Below, in pieces: positions 1 to 6,352 of a stretch of DNA of 17,911 nucleotides (positions within the stretch are counted from its first letter, which is position 1; each line of letters opens with the position of its first letter). Source of the DNA: Lachnoclostridium sp. UBA1175 (GTDB lineage Bacteria; Bacillota; Clostridia; Lachnospirales; Lachnospiraceae); NCBI GenBank assembly GCA_002311665.1, contig DBYX01000005.1, forward strand, positions 75,111 to 93,021. The letters are read 5' to 3'. A model generated the notes under the pieces. It searched no databases. It was not told the origin of the DNA and saw only the letters and a list, made by a program, of their open reading frames with translations. The position numbers and the translations under genes are program-made.

Positions 1-657
1 AAGAGCGTTACCGAGAACACCCGTGTTTCCTATCCGATCAACCACATTAAGAACATCGTTCTGAATGTTAACCCGACCTCTGCAGGTCCTGCTGCCAAGA
101 ACGTAATCTTCCTTTCCGCAGATGCGTTCGGTGTTCTGCCTCCGGTTTCCATCCTGACTCCCGAGCAGACGCAGTACTACTTCCTGTCCGGTTTCACCGC
201 TAAGCTTGCAGGTACCGAGCGTGGTATTACCGAGCCTACTCCTACCTTCTCCGCATGCTTCGGCCAGGCATTCCTTGAACTTCATCCTACCAAGTACGGC
301 GAGGAGCTCGTTAAGAAGATGCAGGCAAGCGGCGCTAAGGCTTACCTTGTAAACACCGGTTGGAACGGCACCGGCAAGAGAATCTCCATCAAGGATACCC
401 GCGGTATCATCGATGCGATCCTCAGCGGCGCGATCAACACCGCTCCTACCAAGAAGATCCCGATCTTCGATTTCGAAGTTCCTACCGAGCTCCCGGGCGT
501 TGATCCGGCTATCCTTGATCCTCGCGACACCTACGCTGACGTAGCTGTTTGGGAAGGCAAGGCACAGGATCTCGCAGGCCGCTTCATCAAGAACTTCGTG
601 AAGTACCAGGGCAACGATGCCGGCAAGGCACTCGTAGCTGCAGGTCCTCAGCTGTAA
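1..657 (+). CDS. pckA: Phosphoenolpyruvate carboxykinase (ATP), C-terminal part
   Basis: The window opens inside this gene; 218 C-terminal residues are readable in frame 1 up to TAA at 655-657. PEP carboxykinase (ATP) interconverts oxaloacetate + ATP and PEP + CO2 + ADP in the cytosol; in many anaerobes it runs in the CO2-fixing direction. The visible part matches the C-terminal lobe of the family: an NTR...YPI stretch at the start, then the TEPTPTFSACFGQ segment (about codons 78-90) and the NTGWNGTGKRI segment (about codons 118-128). The usual protein is about 530 residues, so roughly 310 are missing to the left. Codon use is strongly biased (AAG, GAG, CTT/CTC, GGT/GGC), as expected for a highly expressed gene. 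A GC-rich hairpin follows 28 bases after the stop. Identification is confident; the start and promoter are outside the window. Confidence 0.95.
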   Translation, partial: KSVTENTRVSYPINHIKNIVLNVNPTSAGPAAKNVIFLSADAFGVLPPVSILTPEQTQYYFLSGFTAKLAGTERGITEPTPTFSACFGQAFLELHPTKYGEELVKKMQASGAKAYLVNTGWNGTGKRISIKDTRGIIDAILSGAINTAPTKKIPIFDFEVPTELPGVDPAILDPRDTYADVAVWEGKAQDLAGRFIKNFVKYQGNDAGKALVAAGPQL

Positions 658-685
658 TTGCCGTAAACCTCAATAAGTGATATAC

Positions 686-720
686 GCCCGCCGCGGGTAA
701 CTGCGGCGGGCTTGTGCTAT
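686..720 (+). terminator. Terminator after pckA
   Basis: Perfect 9-bp stem GCCCGCCGC (686-694) with GCGGCGGGC (703-711), loop of 8 bases, followed by only a weak T-rich run (ttgtgctat). It sits between the pckA stop and the next promoter, so it is a probable but not canonical intrinsic terminator. Confidence 0.7.
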
Positions 721-723
721 AAT
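715..723 (+). promoter_or_regulatory. Extended -10 promoter for the ABC transporter gene
   Basis: TGCTATAAT at 715-723 is an exact extended -10 element (TGnTATAAT). No good -35 lies 17 bases upstream because that position is occupied by the terminator stem. Transcription would start near 730, 28 bases before the ATG of the next gene. Confidence 0.6.
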
Positions 724-757
724 GAACGAAACCTGTGTCTGAGGAAAGGATACCCGT

Positions 758-2440
758 ATGCGGAAACAAGATGGCAAGACAACGGATAACAATCTGAGCG
801 CCCGTTCGCGCCTGTGGAGCATAGTGCGCCGGTACCGAAAGCCGGTGTATATCGTACTGTCTGTTGTTCTGTGGATCGCCCTCTGGCAGTACAAAGCGGG
901 GAAACTCGGAAAGAATGTTCTTCTGCCTTACCCGAAGGAGGTCCTTCAGGCTCTGCGCGAGCTCGTTGCGACGGAGACGTTCCGGCCCATACTGCGCAAC
1001 AGCCTTCTGCATATCGTGATGGGCTTCGTCGCGGCGCTTGCGATCGGCTGCGTGCTCGCCGTCGTGTGCCGCTTCAGCGAATTTGCGGCGGCGCTTCTGA
1101 TGCCGCCGATGAAGCTCGTGAAGACGGTGCCGGTCGTATCCTTCATCATCCTGCTGCTCCTCTGGGTAGATCCGGCCAAGATCAGCATCGTGATCTCGTT
1201 CCTGATCGTGCTGCCGGTCGTGTACGCAAACGTGTCGCGCGGTATCCGCGAGACCTCGCCGGAGCTTCTGGAAATGGCGAAGGTGTTCCGGATCCCGTTC
1301 CTGCGCAGGCTTCGCTACCTCTACATCCCCAACACGGTGCCGTACGCGACGGCCGCGGTTTCCTCGGGCCTCTCGCTGTGCTGGAAGGCGGGTATTGCCG
1401 CTGAGATCATCGGTCTCTCGAAGGAGTCCATCGGAAGGCAGCTCTACGACGCCAAACTCTACCTCGACACGGCTTCTCTCTTTGCGTGGACGGTGGTCAT
1501 CATCATAGTGAGCGTGTGTATGGAATGGTTCGTGATGATCTTCCTGCGCGCCGGCGCTGTGGCGCTCGCCGACCCGACGCTTTGGCATCGCCCGTCGCAG
1601 GCGTTCCGTTTCATCGTCGGGCTGCCGCTTCGCCCGGAGACCTCCTCCGCCGAGGAGGACGCGGACGGGGACGTTCCCGCGGACGACGGGAAAATCGCGG
1701 CAGGAGAGGATGCGGCGGAAATCGCTTCGGAGAAAATTGCTGCATCCGTGCAGGTTAAGACGGAGAAAGCCGGTGATACTGATGCGGAAAATCCGTCTGC
1801 GAACAAGGCGGAAGGGGAGCCGTTGCTTGTTCTTCACAATGTCTCCAAGGCGTACAACGGACGAACTGTCCTGGAGGATGTGTCGCTCACGCTCCGCAGG
1901 GGCGAGGTGCTGCTGATCACCGGTCCTTCCGGCGGCGGCAAGACGACGATACTTCGCTGTATGCTCGGTCTCGTCCGGCCGGACCGCGGCACGGTCGAGT
2001 ACCCGGCGGGACGCCCCCGTATGTCGGCAGTGTTCCAGGAGGATCGCCTGTGCGAAGGCCTTCCGGCGTGGAAAAATGTCGCGATCGCGCTTCCCGGCAG
2101 GCACAGGATGTCGAAGGCGGACATACTCGCCGAGCTGACGGCGCTTGGAATCGACGACGGCGTTTACAAGCCGGTGAGGGCATTTTCCGGAGGAATGAAG
2201 CGGCGCACCGCGTGGCTGCGGGCACTTGCGGTTGACGCGGACCTGATCGTGCTTGACGAGCCTTTCACGGGCCTGGATGCGGCCCGAAAAGACGTCCTGA
2301 TACGCCGTCTGCACGAGGCTTCGAAAGACAAGGCGATTGCAATAGTGACACATAATGCGTCAGAAATTGAGAATATTTGCACCACTTTTTCGAATGTGAA
2401 AAGTCTGTCCCAGGGGGCCGGGAAAACGCGTATTGAATGA
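758..2440 (+). CDS. ABC transporter, permease and ATPase fused in one chain
   Basis: A 560-residue protein joining two subunits that are normally separate in the nitrate/sulfonate/taurine (SsuC-SsuB, TauC-TauB) group of importers. Residues about 30-290 are the membrane domain, with roughly six hydrophobic helices and the cytoplasmic coupling (EAA-type) loop ETSPELLEMAKVF at about 164-176. Residues about 295-355 are a very acidic, alanine-rich linker. Residues about 357-555 are the ATPase: Walker A GPSGGGKT from 389, signature FSGGMKRR from 476, Walker B LIVLDEP with D500 and E501, switch histidine H532. AGGAAAGG lies 8 bases before the ATG. No periplasmic-type binding protein or second subunit is adjacent, so the substrate cannot be named and the binding protein must be encoded elsewhere. 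An aliphatic sulfonate, nitrate or thiamine-precursor importer is possible. All ATPase motifs are intact, so it is probably functional. Confidence 0.9.
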   Translation: MRKQDGKTTDNNLSARSRLWSIVRRYRKPVYIVLSVVLWIALWQYKAGKLGKNVLLPYPKEVLQALRELVATETFRPILRNSLLHIVMGFVAALAIGCVLAVVCRFSEFAAALLMPPMKLVKTVPVVSFIILLLLWVDPAKISIVISFLIVLPVVYANVSRGIRETSPELLEMAKVFRIPFLRRLRYLYIPNTVPYATAAVSSGLSLCWKAGIAAEIIGLSKESIGRQLYDAKLYLDTASLFAWTVVIIIVSVCMEWFVMIFLRAGAVALADPTLWHRPSQAFRFIVGLPLRPETSSAEEDADGDVPADDGKIAAGEDAAEIASEKIAASVQVKTEKAGDTDAENPSANKAEGEPLLVLHNVSKAYNGRTVLEDVSLTLRRGEVLLITGPSGGGKTTILRCMLGLVRPDRGTVEYPAGRPRMSAVFQEDRLCEGLPAWKNVAIALPGRHRMSKADILAELTALGIDDGVYKPVRAFSGGMKRRTAWLRALAVDADLIVLDEPFTGLDAARKDVLIRRLHEASKDKAIAIVTHNASEIENICTTFSNVKSLSQGAGKTRIE

Positions 2441-2479
2441 TTCCGGGTGAATATTCGGAAAATAGCGCTCAAATCGGCG

Positions 2480-2497
2480 AATAATAGCCGTATTTTT
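2480..2497 (+). terminator. Weak terminator-like hairpin after the ABC gene
   Basis: CGGC-GAATAATA-GCCG followed by TATTTTT about 40 bases past the stop. The stem is only 4 bp, so this is a weak candidate. Confidence 0.35.
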
Positions 2498-2502
2498 CGC
2501 AT

Positions 2503-2516
2503 ATTGTATATACAAT
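2503..2516. promoter_or_regulatory. 14-bp perfect palindrome, possible operator
   Basis: ATTGTATATACAAT is a perfect palindrome in a very AT-rich stretch, about 55 bases upstream of the -35 box at 2571. It looks like a site for a dimeric repressor or activator. The regulator is not identifiable, and it could also be chance in AT-rich DNA. Confidence 0.35.
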
Positions 2517-2570
2517 TCAGACAAAACAAAAGAATAATCAAATAAAATCAAAACAAAATGATATTTTGTG

Positions 2571-2599
2571 TTGACAATACAGATTCCCAATGGTATAGT
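2571..2599 (+). promoter_or_regulatory. Strong sigma-70-type promoter of the repeat RNA locus
   Basis: TTGACA (2571-2576), 17-base spacer, TATAGT (2594-2599): consensus -35, ideal spacing and a 5/6 -10. An A/T-rich upstream stretch (2500-2570) could act as an UP element. Transcription would start near 2606. No start codon with a ribosome binding site and a sensible reading frame follows on this strand before 3900, so the promoter serves a noncoding transcript. Confidence 0.8.
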
Positions 2600-2710
2600 A
2601 GAGCCAGAACAAAAAAACAAGAGCAACCGGTAAGAATTCCTGGTCGACCCTATAGCGATCCGGAGACCGGCAGAAACGATCGGCGGTGACAACGATCGAA
2701 TAAATTTTCC

Positions 2711-3610
2711 GAAAGCGAAGGTACAGTCCGATGGGCACTGCAAAGTAACACCGAACAAATCCAACGAATTTCAAGGAAAGAGAAGGTACGGTCCGATGGG
2801 AACTGCTAAGTAGTACCGAACAGTCAGATCGAACAAATCTACCGAAAGAAGGTACAGTCCGATGGGAGCTGCAGAGTAACAATCGAAACAGTTTGATCGA
2901 ACGAATCTACCGAAAGAAGGTACAGTCCGATGTACACTGCAAAGTAACAACCTAAACAGATTTACCTGAAAGATTTACCGAAATTAAGTATCGAGTATCA
3001 GATTAAGAAGGATGGTACAGTCCGATGGGAACGACAGAGTAACACCGAAACAAAGATGACGCGGAGGCCGGTGCCCTCACGAATACAATAAAACGGCACA
3101 ACGATCAGGCAGTTAGCCGGTGACACACGGGTGTAAAAGAGAGAGGCCGCAGAATTATTTGCCGGGAGAGAGCCGGGCGTCAGAACAGCCGTGAAGGCTT
3201 CATATAGATGTTACCCTAGATTACAACATTATGAAAGGCTGGTACAGTCCGATGAAATAGTCAGATGACCGACGCATAAATAAAACTGCAGAAAGGACGG
3301 TACGGTCCGATGAAATAGTCAATGACCGACCTCAAAAAAATCGCAGCTGGTACTAACCAGAAGTTGCATCGATCTACAGACAATAGGATTATCACAGAAA
3401 GGCAGGTACGGTCCAAAGGAAGTATAAGTTGACCCACCTCAAAACGATATTGATGAAAGGACGGTACGGTCCCAAGGAGACTTAAGAGATCTACCTCATA
3501 ACGATATTTAAAGAAAGGAAGGTACGGTCCCAAGGACACTTAAGAGATCTACCTCAAAACGATAATTACGAAAGGAAGGTACGGACCAACACAGACATAA
3601 GTGTTCGACC
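2711..3610 (+). repeat. Eleven-copy degenerate hairpin repeat array
   Basis: Each unit begins with a purine tract (GAAAG, or GAAGG in unit 5) followed within 2-4 bases by GGTACRGTCC (R = A or G). The GGTAC cores start at 2720, 2785, 2851, 2919, 3014, 3241, 3299, 3405, 3463, 3521 and 3578; the last reads GGACC. Typical spacing is 57-68 bases, with longer gaps after units 4, 5 and 7. Two subtypes exist. Units 1-5 continue CGATGGGAACTGC and then AGTAACACC. Units 8-11 (best seen in 9 and 10) continue CAAGGA, then CTTAAGAGATCTACCTC. Units 6 and 7 are intermediate. In 10 of 11 units the GGT is matched by an ACC that ends 29-34 bases after the GGT begins, as if closing a stem. Both repeats and intervening sequence are diverged, unlike CRISPR. 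Confidence 0.85.
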
Positions 3611-3665
3611 TTACGGCAGCAGCAGGAACTGCCGGAACCGAAAGCCTGCATGATACTGAAGATAC

Positions 3666-3703
3666 CCGGCCGGAGCGAAGAAAGTCTCCGGCCGGTTTGC
3701 TTT
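3666..3703 (+). terminator. Intrinsic terminator of the repeat RNA
   Basis: Perfect 10-bp stem CCGGCCGGAG (3666-3675) with CTCCGGCCGG (3686-3695), 10-base loop, then TTTGCTTT. It fits as the 3' end of the transcript started near 2606. Confidence 0.8.
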
Positions 3704-3788
3704 GCGCTCTCGACGGGCGCTCCCACAGGGTGAGTGACCGGAATCTTACCTGCGGAAGGCGTGGCGTGACGAGCCCGTCGCGAGCGTG
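3704..3788 (+). other. Long-stem structured segment between two terminators
   Basis: GCTC-T-CGACGGGC (3706-3718) pairs with GCCCGTCG-C-GAGC (3773-3785) through one mismatch, enclosing about 54 bases that contain further small stems such as CCC-ACA-GGG (3722-3730). It may be an extra 3' domain of the repeat RNA (read-through), a separate small RNA, or a palindromic element. No open reading frame here looks real. Confidence 0.4.
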
Positions 3789-3807
3789 CACGGCGGTGTG
3801 GGGAGTT

Positions 3808-3828
3808 GCGGACTTCGTCCGCTTTTTT
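3808..3828 (+). terminator. Canonical intrinsic terminator
   Basis: GCGGAC-TTC-GTCCGC (3808-3822) followed by six T residues. It is a second, stronger stop for transcription coming from the repeat RNA locus, directly upstream of the next promoter. Confidence 0.85.
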
Positions 3829-3830
3829 CA

Positions 3831-3859
3831 TTGATTTTAGCAGCACTCTGCGGTAGAAT
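3831..3859 (+). promoter_or_regulatory. Promoter of the pyrophosphatase gene
   Basis: TTGATT (3831-3836), 17-base spacer, TAGAAT (3854-3859). Transcription would start near 3866, giving an untranslated leader of about 90 bases. The leader contains an 8-bp stem, CCGGGGGA (3874-3881) with TTCCCCGG (3919-3926), closing a 37-base loop. Confidence 0.65.
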
Positions 3860-3954
3860 GAGGTAACGATTCGCCGGGGGATATTCATTGTTTGCACGGG
3901 TTGGATGAAGACTCGTTGTTCCCCGGAACATAGTGGTTTATGAGGTATGTGCCT

Positions 3955-5607
3955 ATGACGACTCATGAGAAAAAAGTATTGGTGATCGGCCATAAGAATC
4001 CGGACACGGATTCCATCTGTTCGGCCATTGCGTACGCCTGGTTGAAGGAGAAGAGATCCGGGAAGAAGCACGTGCCGCGGTGCTGCGGCGAGATCAACGC
4101 GGAGACCGCGTATGTGCTGAAGCGGTTCGGGGTGGCGGCTCCGGATTACATTGAGTATGTCGGTACGCAGGTGAAGGATATCGACATTCGCGAGACCAAG
4201 GGCGTGGATCGCGATATGTCGCTGAAGCGCGCCTGGCTGATGATGCAGGACAGTCACGTTGTGACGCTGTGTATCACGGACGCAGAGGGGCATCTGGACG
4301 GCCTGATCACGATCAGCGACATCGCGAAGGCGGCGATGGAGCTCTCGGATTCGGGTATCCTCTCGGCGGCGTCGACGCCGTACGCGAACATTTTGGACAC
4401 GCTGGACGGCACGTTGGTCGAGGGCGATATCGAGGGCCTTCGGTACTCGGAGGGCAAGGTGCTGATCGCGGCGGCCAACCCGGATCTGATGGAGGACTTC
4501 ATCAAGCCCGGAGATCTGGTCATTCTCGGCAACCGCTACGAGTCGCAGCTCTGCGCGATCGAGATGGGCGCGGCCTGCCTCGTCGTGTGCGAGGGCGCGA
4601 AGGTTTCGGTGACGATCCGCCGGCTTGCGGAGGAGCACGGCTGCATCATTATCAGTTCGCCGCACGACGCATTTACCGTGGCGCGTCTGATCGACCTCTC
4701 CATGCCGATCGGGTATTTTATGACGACGGAAAATCTGATCACGTTCCGGACGGACGATTACATCGACAGCATCCGGGATGTTATGGCCAAGAGAAGAAAC
4801 CGGGATTTTCCGATCCTGGATCACAAGGGAATATACCGAGGGACGATCTCCCGCCGGAATTTGATGGATATGAGCCGCAAACAGGTGATCCTGGTGGACC
4901 ACAACGAGCCCGCGCAGGCGGTGGACGGCGTCGAGGAGGCGGATATCCTCGAGATCATCGACCACCATCGGATCGGCGGTATGTACACGTTCCAGCCGGT
5001 TTATTTCCGAAATGAGCCGCTCGGGTGCACGGCGACGCTTGTGTACCTGATGTACTGCGAGCAGGGCGTGGAGATCCCGAAGGACATTGCGGGGCTTCTG
5101 TGCTCGGCGATCCTGTCCGACACGCTGGCGTTCCACTCGCCGACGTGCACGGAGGTTGACCGCAGGGCGGCCGTCGAACTTGCCGCGATCGCGGAGGTCG
5201 ATACGGAGGAACTGGCAGCGGGGATGTTTGCTGCGGGAAGCCATCTCGCGGAGCGCTCGCCGGAGGAGATTTTCTACCAGGATTACAAGAAATTCAAGAT
5301 CGGCGCGATCACGCTCGGTGTCGGGCAGATCAACTCGATGAGCGCGGACGAGCTCGAGGGCATCGAGAAGCGCCTGAAGCCGTTCCTGGTCGAGACCGTG
5401 GCCAACAGCGGCATCAATATGCTCTTCTTTATGCTGACGAACATCACGACCGAGTCGTCCCGCGTGCTTTTCGCGGGCGACGGCGCGAAGGACGTGCTCA
5501 CGGAGGCCTTCGGCGTGAAGGCTGCGGAAAATGTGTGCGAGGTGCCGAAGCTGGTATCCCGCAAGAAGCAGCTGATCCCGGGAATCTCGGTGATCCTGCA
5601 GAACTGA
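3955..5607 (+). CDS. ppaC: Manganese-dependent inorganic pyrophosphatase with CBS and DRTGG domains
   Basis: Family II (DHH) pyrophosphatase; it hydrolyses pyrophosphate to phosphate in the cytosol. The 550-residue length is that of the regulated CBS-PPase type rather than the 310-residue catalytic form. Visible in order: GHKNPDTDS from residue 12 (metal ligands H13, D17, D19), a first CBS domain about 75-120, a DRTGG-like domain about 120-250, a second CBS segment about 255-305, VDHNE from 314, the DHH motif D336-H337-H338, SDT with D389, and the substrate-binding SRKK at 535-538. In known relatives the CBS domains bind adenine nucleotides (AMP/ADP inhibit, ATP or ApnA activate). I chose ATG 3955 because GAGGT lies 9 bases upstream; the in-frame ATG 3940 would add five residues with a poor ribosome site. 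All catalytic residues are present. Confidence 0.93.
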   Translation: MTTHEKKVLVIGHKNPDTDSICSAIAYAWLKEKRSGKKHVPRCCGEINAETAYVLKRFGVAAPDYIEYVGTQVKDIDIRETKGVDRDMSLKRAWLMMQDSHVVTLCITDAEGHLDGLITISDIAKAAMELSDSGILSAASTPYANILDTLDGTLVEGDIEGLRYSEGKVLIAAANPDLMEDFIKPGDLVILGNRYESQLCAIEMGAACLVVCEGAKVSVTIRRLAEEHGCIIISSPHDAFTVARLIDLSMPIGYFMTTENLITFRTDDYIDSIRDVMAKRRNRDFPILDHKGIYRGTISRRNLMDMSRKQVILVDHNEPAQAVDGVEEADILEIIDHHRIGGMYTFQPVYFRNEPLGCTATLVYLMYCEQGVEIPKDIAGLLCSAILSDTLAFHSPTCTEVDRRAAVELAAIAEVDTEELAAGMFAAGSHLAERSPEEIFYQDYKKFKIGAITLGVGQINSMSADELEGIEKRLKPFLVETVANSGINMLFFMLTNITTESSRVLFAGDGAKDVLTEAFGVKAAENVCEVPKLVSRKKQLIPGISVILQN

Positions 5608-5757
5608 AACATAGGCAGAAAGAAGTGACGAAGCATTCGGAACAGGAATGCAAACTGCTTGAAATGTTGAAAGCGGACGCGTGAACAGGCGTCCACAAAA
5701 ATGTGAACGAGGGCGCGTAAGGTGCCCTGAAGATCGAATGATTGGAGATGACACAGT
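5608..5757 (+). other. Intergenic leader with three hairpins
   Basis: Three inverted repeats in 150 bases: GCATTC (5633-5638) with GAATGC (5646-5651), GGACGC (5675-5680) with GCGTCC (5689-5694), and GGGCGC (5711-5716) with GTGCCC (5722-5727). The first two loops both contain GAACAG. None has a good T-tract, so they look like leader or processing structures rather than terminators. GGAGAT precedes the next ATG. Confidence 0.4.
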
Positions 5758-6324
5758 ATGGCAGAGGTGAATGAGGATTACGAAACCGTGCTCGCCGCGG
5801 AGGCGAAGGCGGTGATGGAGGAACTGATCGAGCGCGCGAAGCTGAATGCGGGCGATATCGCCGTGGTCGGTTGCTCGACGAGCGAGATTGTCGGCTCGAA
5901 GATCGGCACGGACTCGAAGCCCGACGTGGCGAAGGTCGTGTTCGAGGCGCTGTGGGAGGTCGCGAAGGCGCACGGCGTGTACATCGCGGCGCAGTGCTGC
6001 GAGCACTTAAACCGCGCGATCATCATCGAGCGCGAGGCGGTACCCGGCGCACCGATCGTCAACGTCGTACCGCAGCCCAAGGCGGGCGGATCGTTCGCGA
6101 CCCAGGCGTATGCTCATTTTACGAAGCCTGTCGCGGTTGAGGAGATCGCGGCGGACGCGGGCATCGACATCGGTTTCACGCTGATCGGTATGCATCTTAA
6201 GAAGGTGGCGGTGCCGCTGCGGCTTGCGAACAACCGCATCGGCGAGGCGACGGTGCTGGCGGCGCGCGTGCGCCCGAAGTTCATCGGCGGCTCGAGAGCC
6301 GTGTACGACGAGACGATGCTGTGA
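5758..6324 (+). CDS. UPF0340/DUF436 family protein (TIGR01440, YwlG-like)
   Basis: A 188-residue protein matching the YwlG/UPF0340 family of Firmicutes in length and over its whole sequence. Recognisable stretches are GCSTSEIVGSKIG (about 39-51), AQCCEHLNRA (about 79-88), NVVPQPKAGGSFA (about 102-114) and the C-terminal GSRAVYDE. No transmembrane helix or signal peptide is visible. The family is conserved but its biochemical role is not settled; relatives are often described only as hypothetical or as possible transferase-like proteins, so no function is assigned. GGAGAT lies 9 bases before the ATG. It lies in the same orientation between ppaC and the kinase-like gene and is probably cotranscribed with the latter, which begins 28 bases after it. 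Confidence 0.88.
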   Translation: MAEVNEDYETVLAAEAKAVMEELIERAKLNAGDIAVVGCSTSEIVGSKIGTDSKPDVAKVVFEALWEVAKAHGVYIAAQCCEHLNRAIIIEREAVPGAPIVNVVPQPKAGGSFATQAYAHFTKPVAVEEIAADAGIDIGFTLIGMHLKKVAVPLRLANNRIGEATVLAARVRPKFIGGSRAVYDETML

Positions 6325-6352
6325 GAATAAAGCGATTGATCGGGAGGATATT

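Larger units (their letters stand above)
2606..3703 (+). ncRNA. Putative long structured noncoding RNA with 11 hairpin units
   Basis: Bounded by a near-consensus promoter (2571-2599) and a GC-rich terminator (3666-3703), this 1.1 kb interval has no plausible gene in any frame. The 5' part (2606-2710) has its own hairpins, for example CGATC (2656-2660) with GATCG (2678-2682) enclosing CCGG-AGA-CCGG. Then come five repeat units (2711-3046), a non-repetitive middle domain (3047-3232), six more units (3233-3610), and a hairpin CGGCAG (3614-3619) with CTGCCG (3629-3634) before the terminator. Linkers are adenine-rich, so the locus is clearly less GC-rich than its neighbours. Spacing between units is not a multiple of three, which argues against a protein. 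It resembles no RNA family I can recognise with certainty; ROOL, GOLLD and OLE-like large RNAs and CsrB-like sponge RNAs were considered. The function is unknown. Confidence 0.65.

Noticed and set aside
2538..3539. Minus-strand frames with repeated GPYLPF/GTVPS peptides across the hairpin array
   Set aside because: The repeats shift frame because unit spacings (65, 66, 68, 58, 57 and others) are not multiples of three; promoter and terminator point to the plus strand.
2711..3610. CRISPR array
   Set aside because: Repeats are diverged, cores are about 10 bases, spacing is irregular, intervening sequence is itself related between units, and no cas gene is present.
3541..3931. Small open frames at 3549-3791 (-), 3601-3834 (+) and 3746-3931 (-)
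   Set aside because: They overlap the terminators and structured segments, have no ribosome site and no recognisable product.
587..6006. Long minus-strand open frames (587-2353 and 3508-6006) opposite the ABC and pyrophosphatase genes
   Set aside because: They are antisense to well-supported genes, rich in Arg/His/Asp as expected of GC-rich shadow frames, lack ribosome sites, and one runs through the noncoding repeat array.
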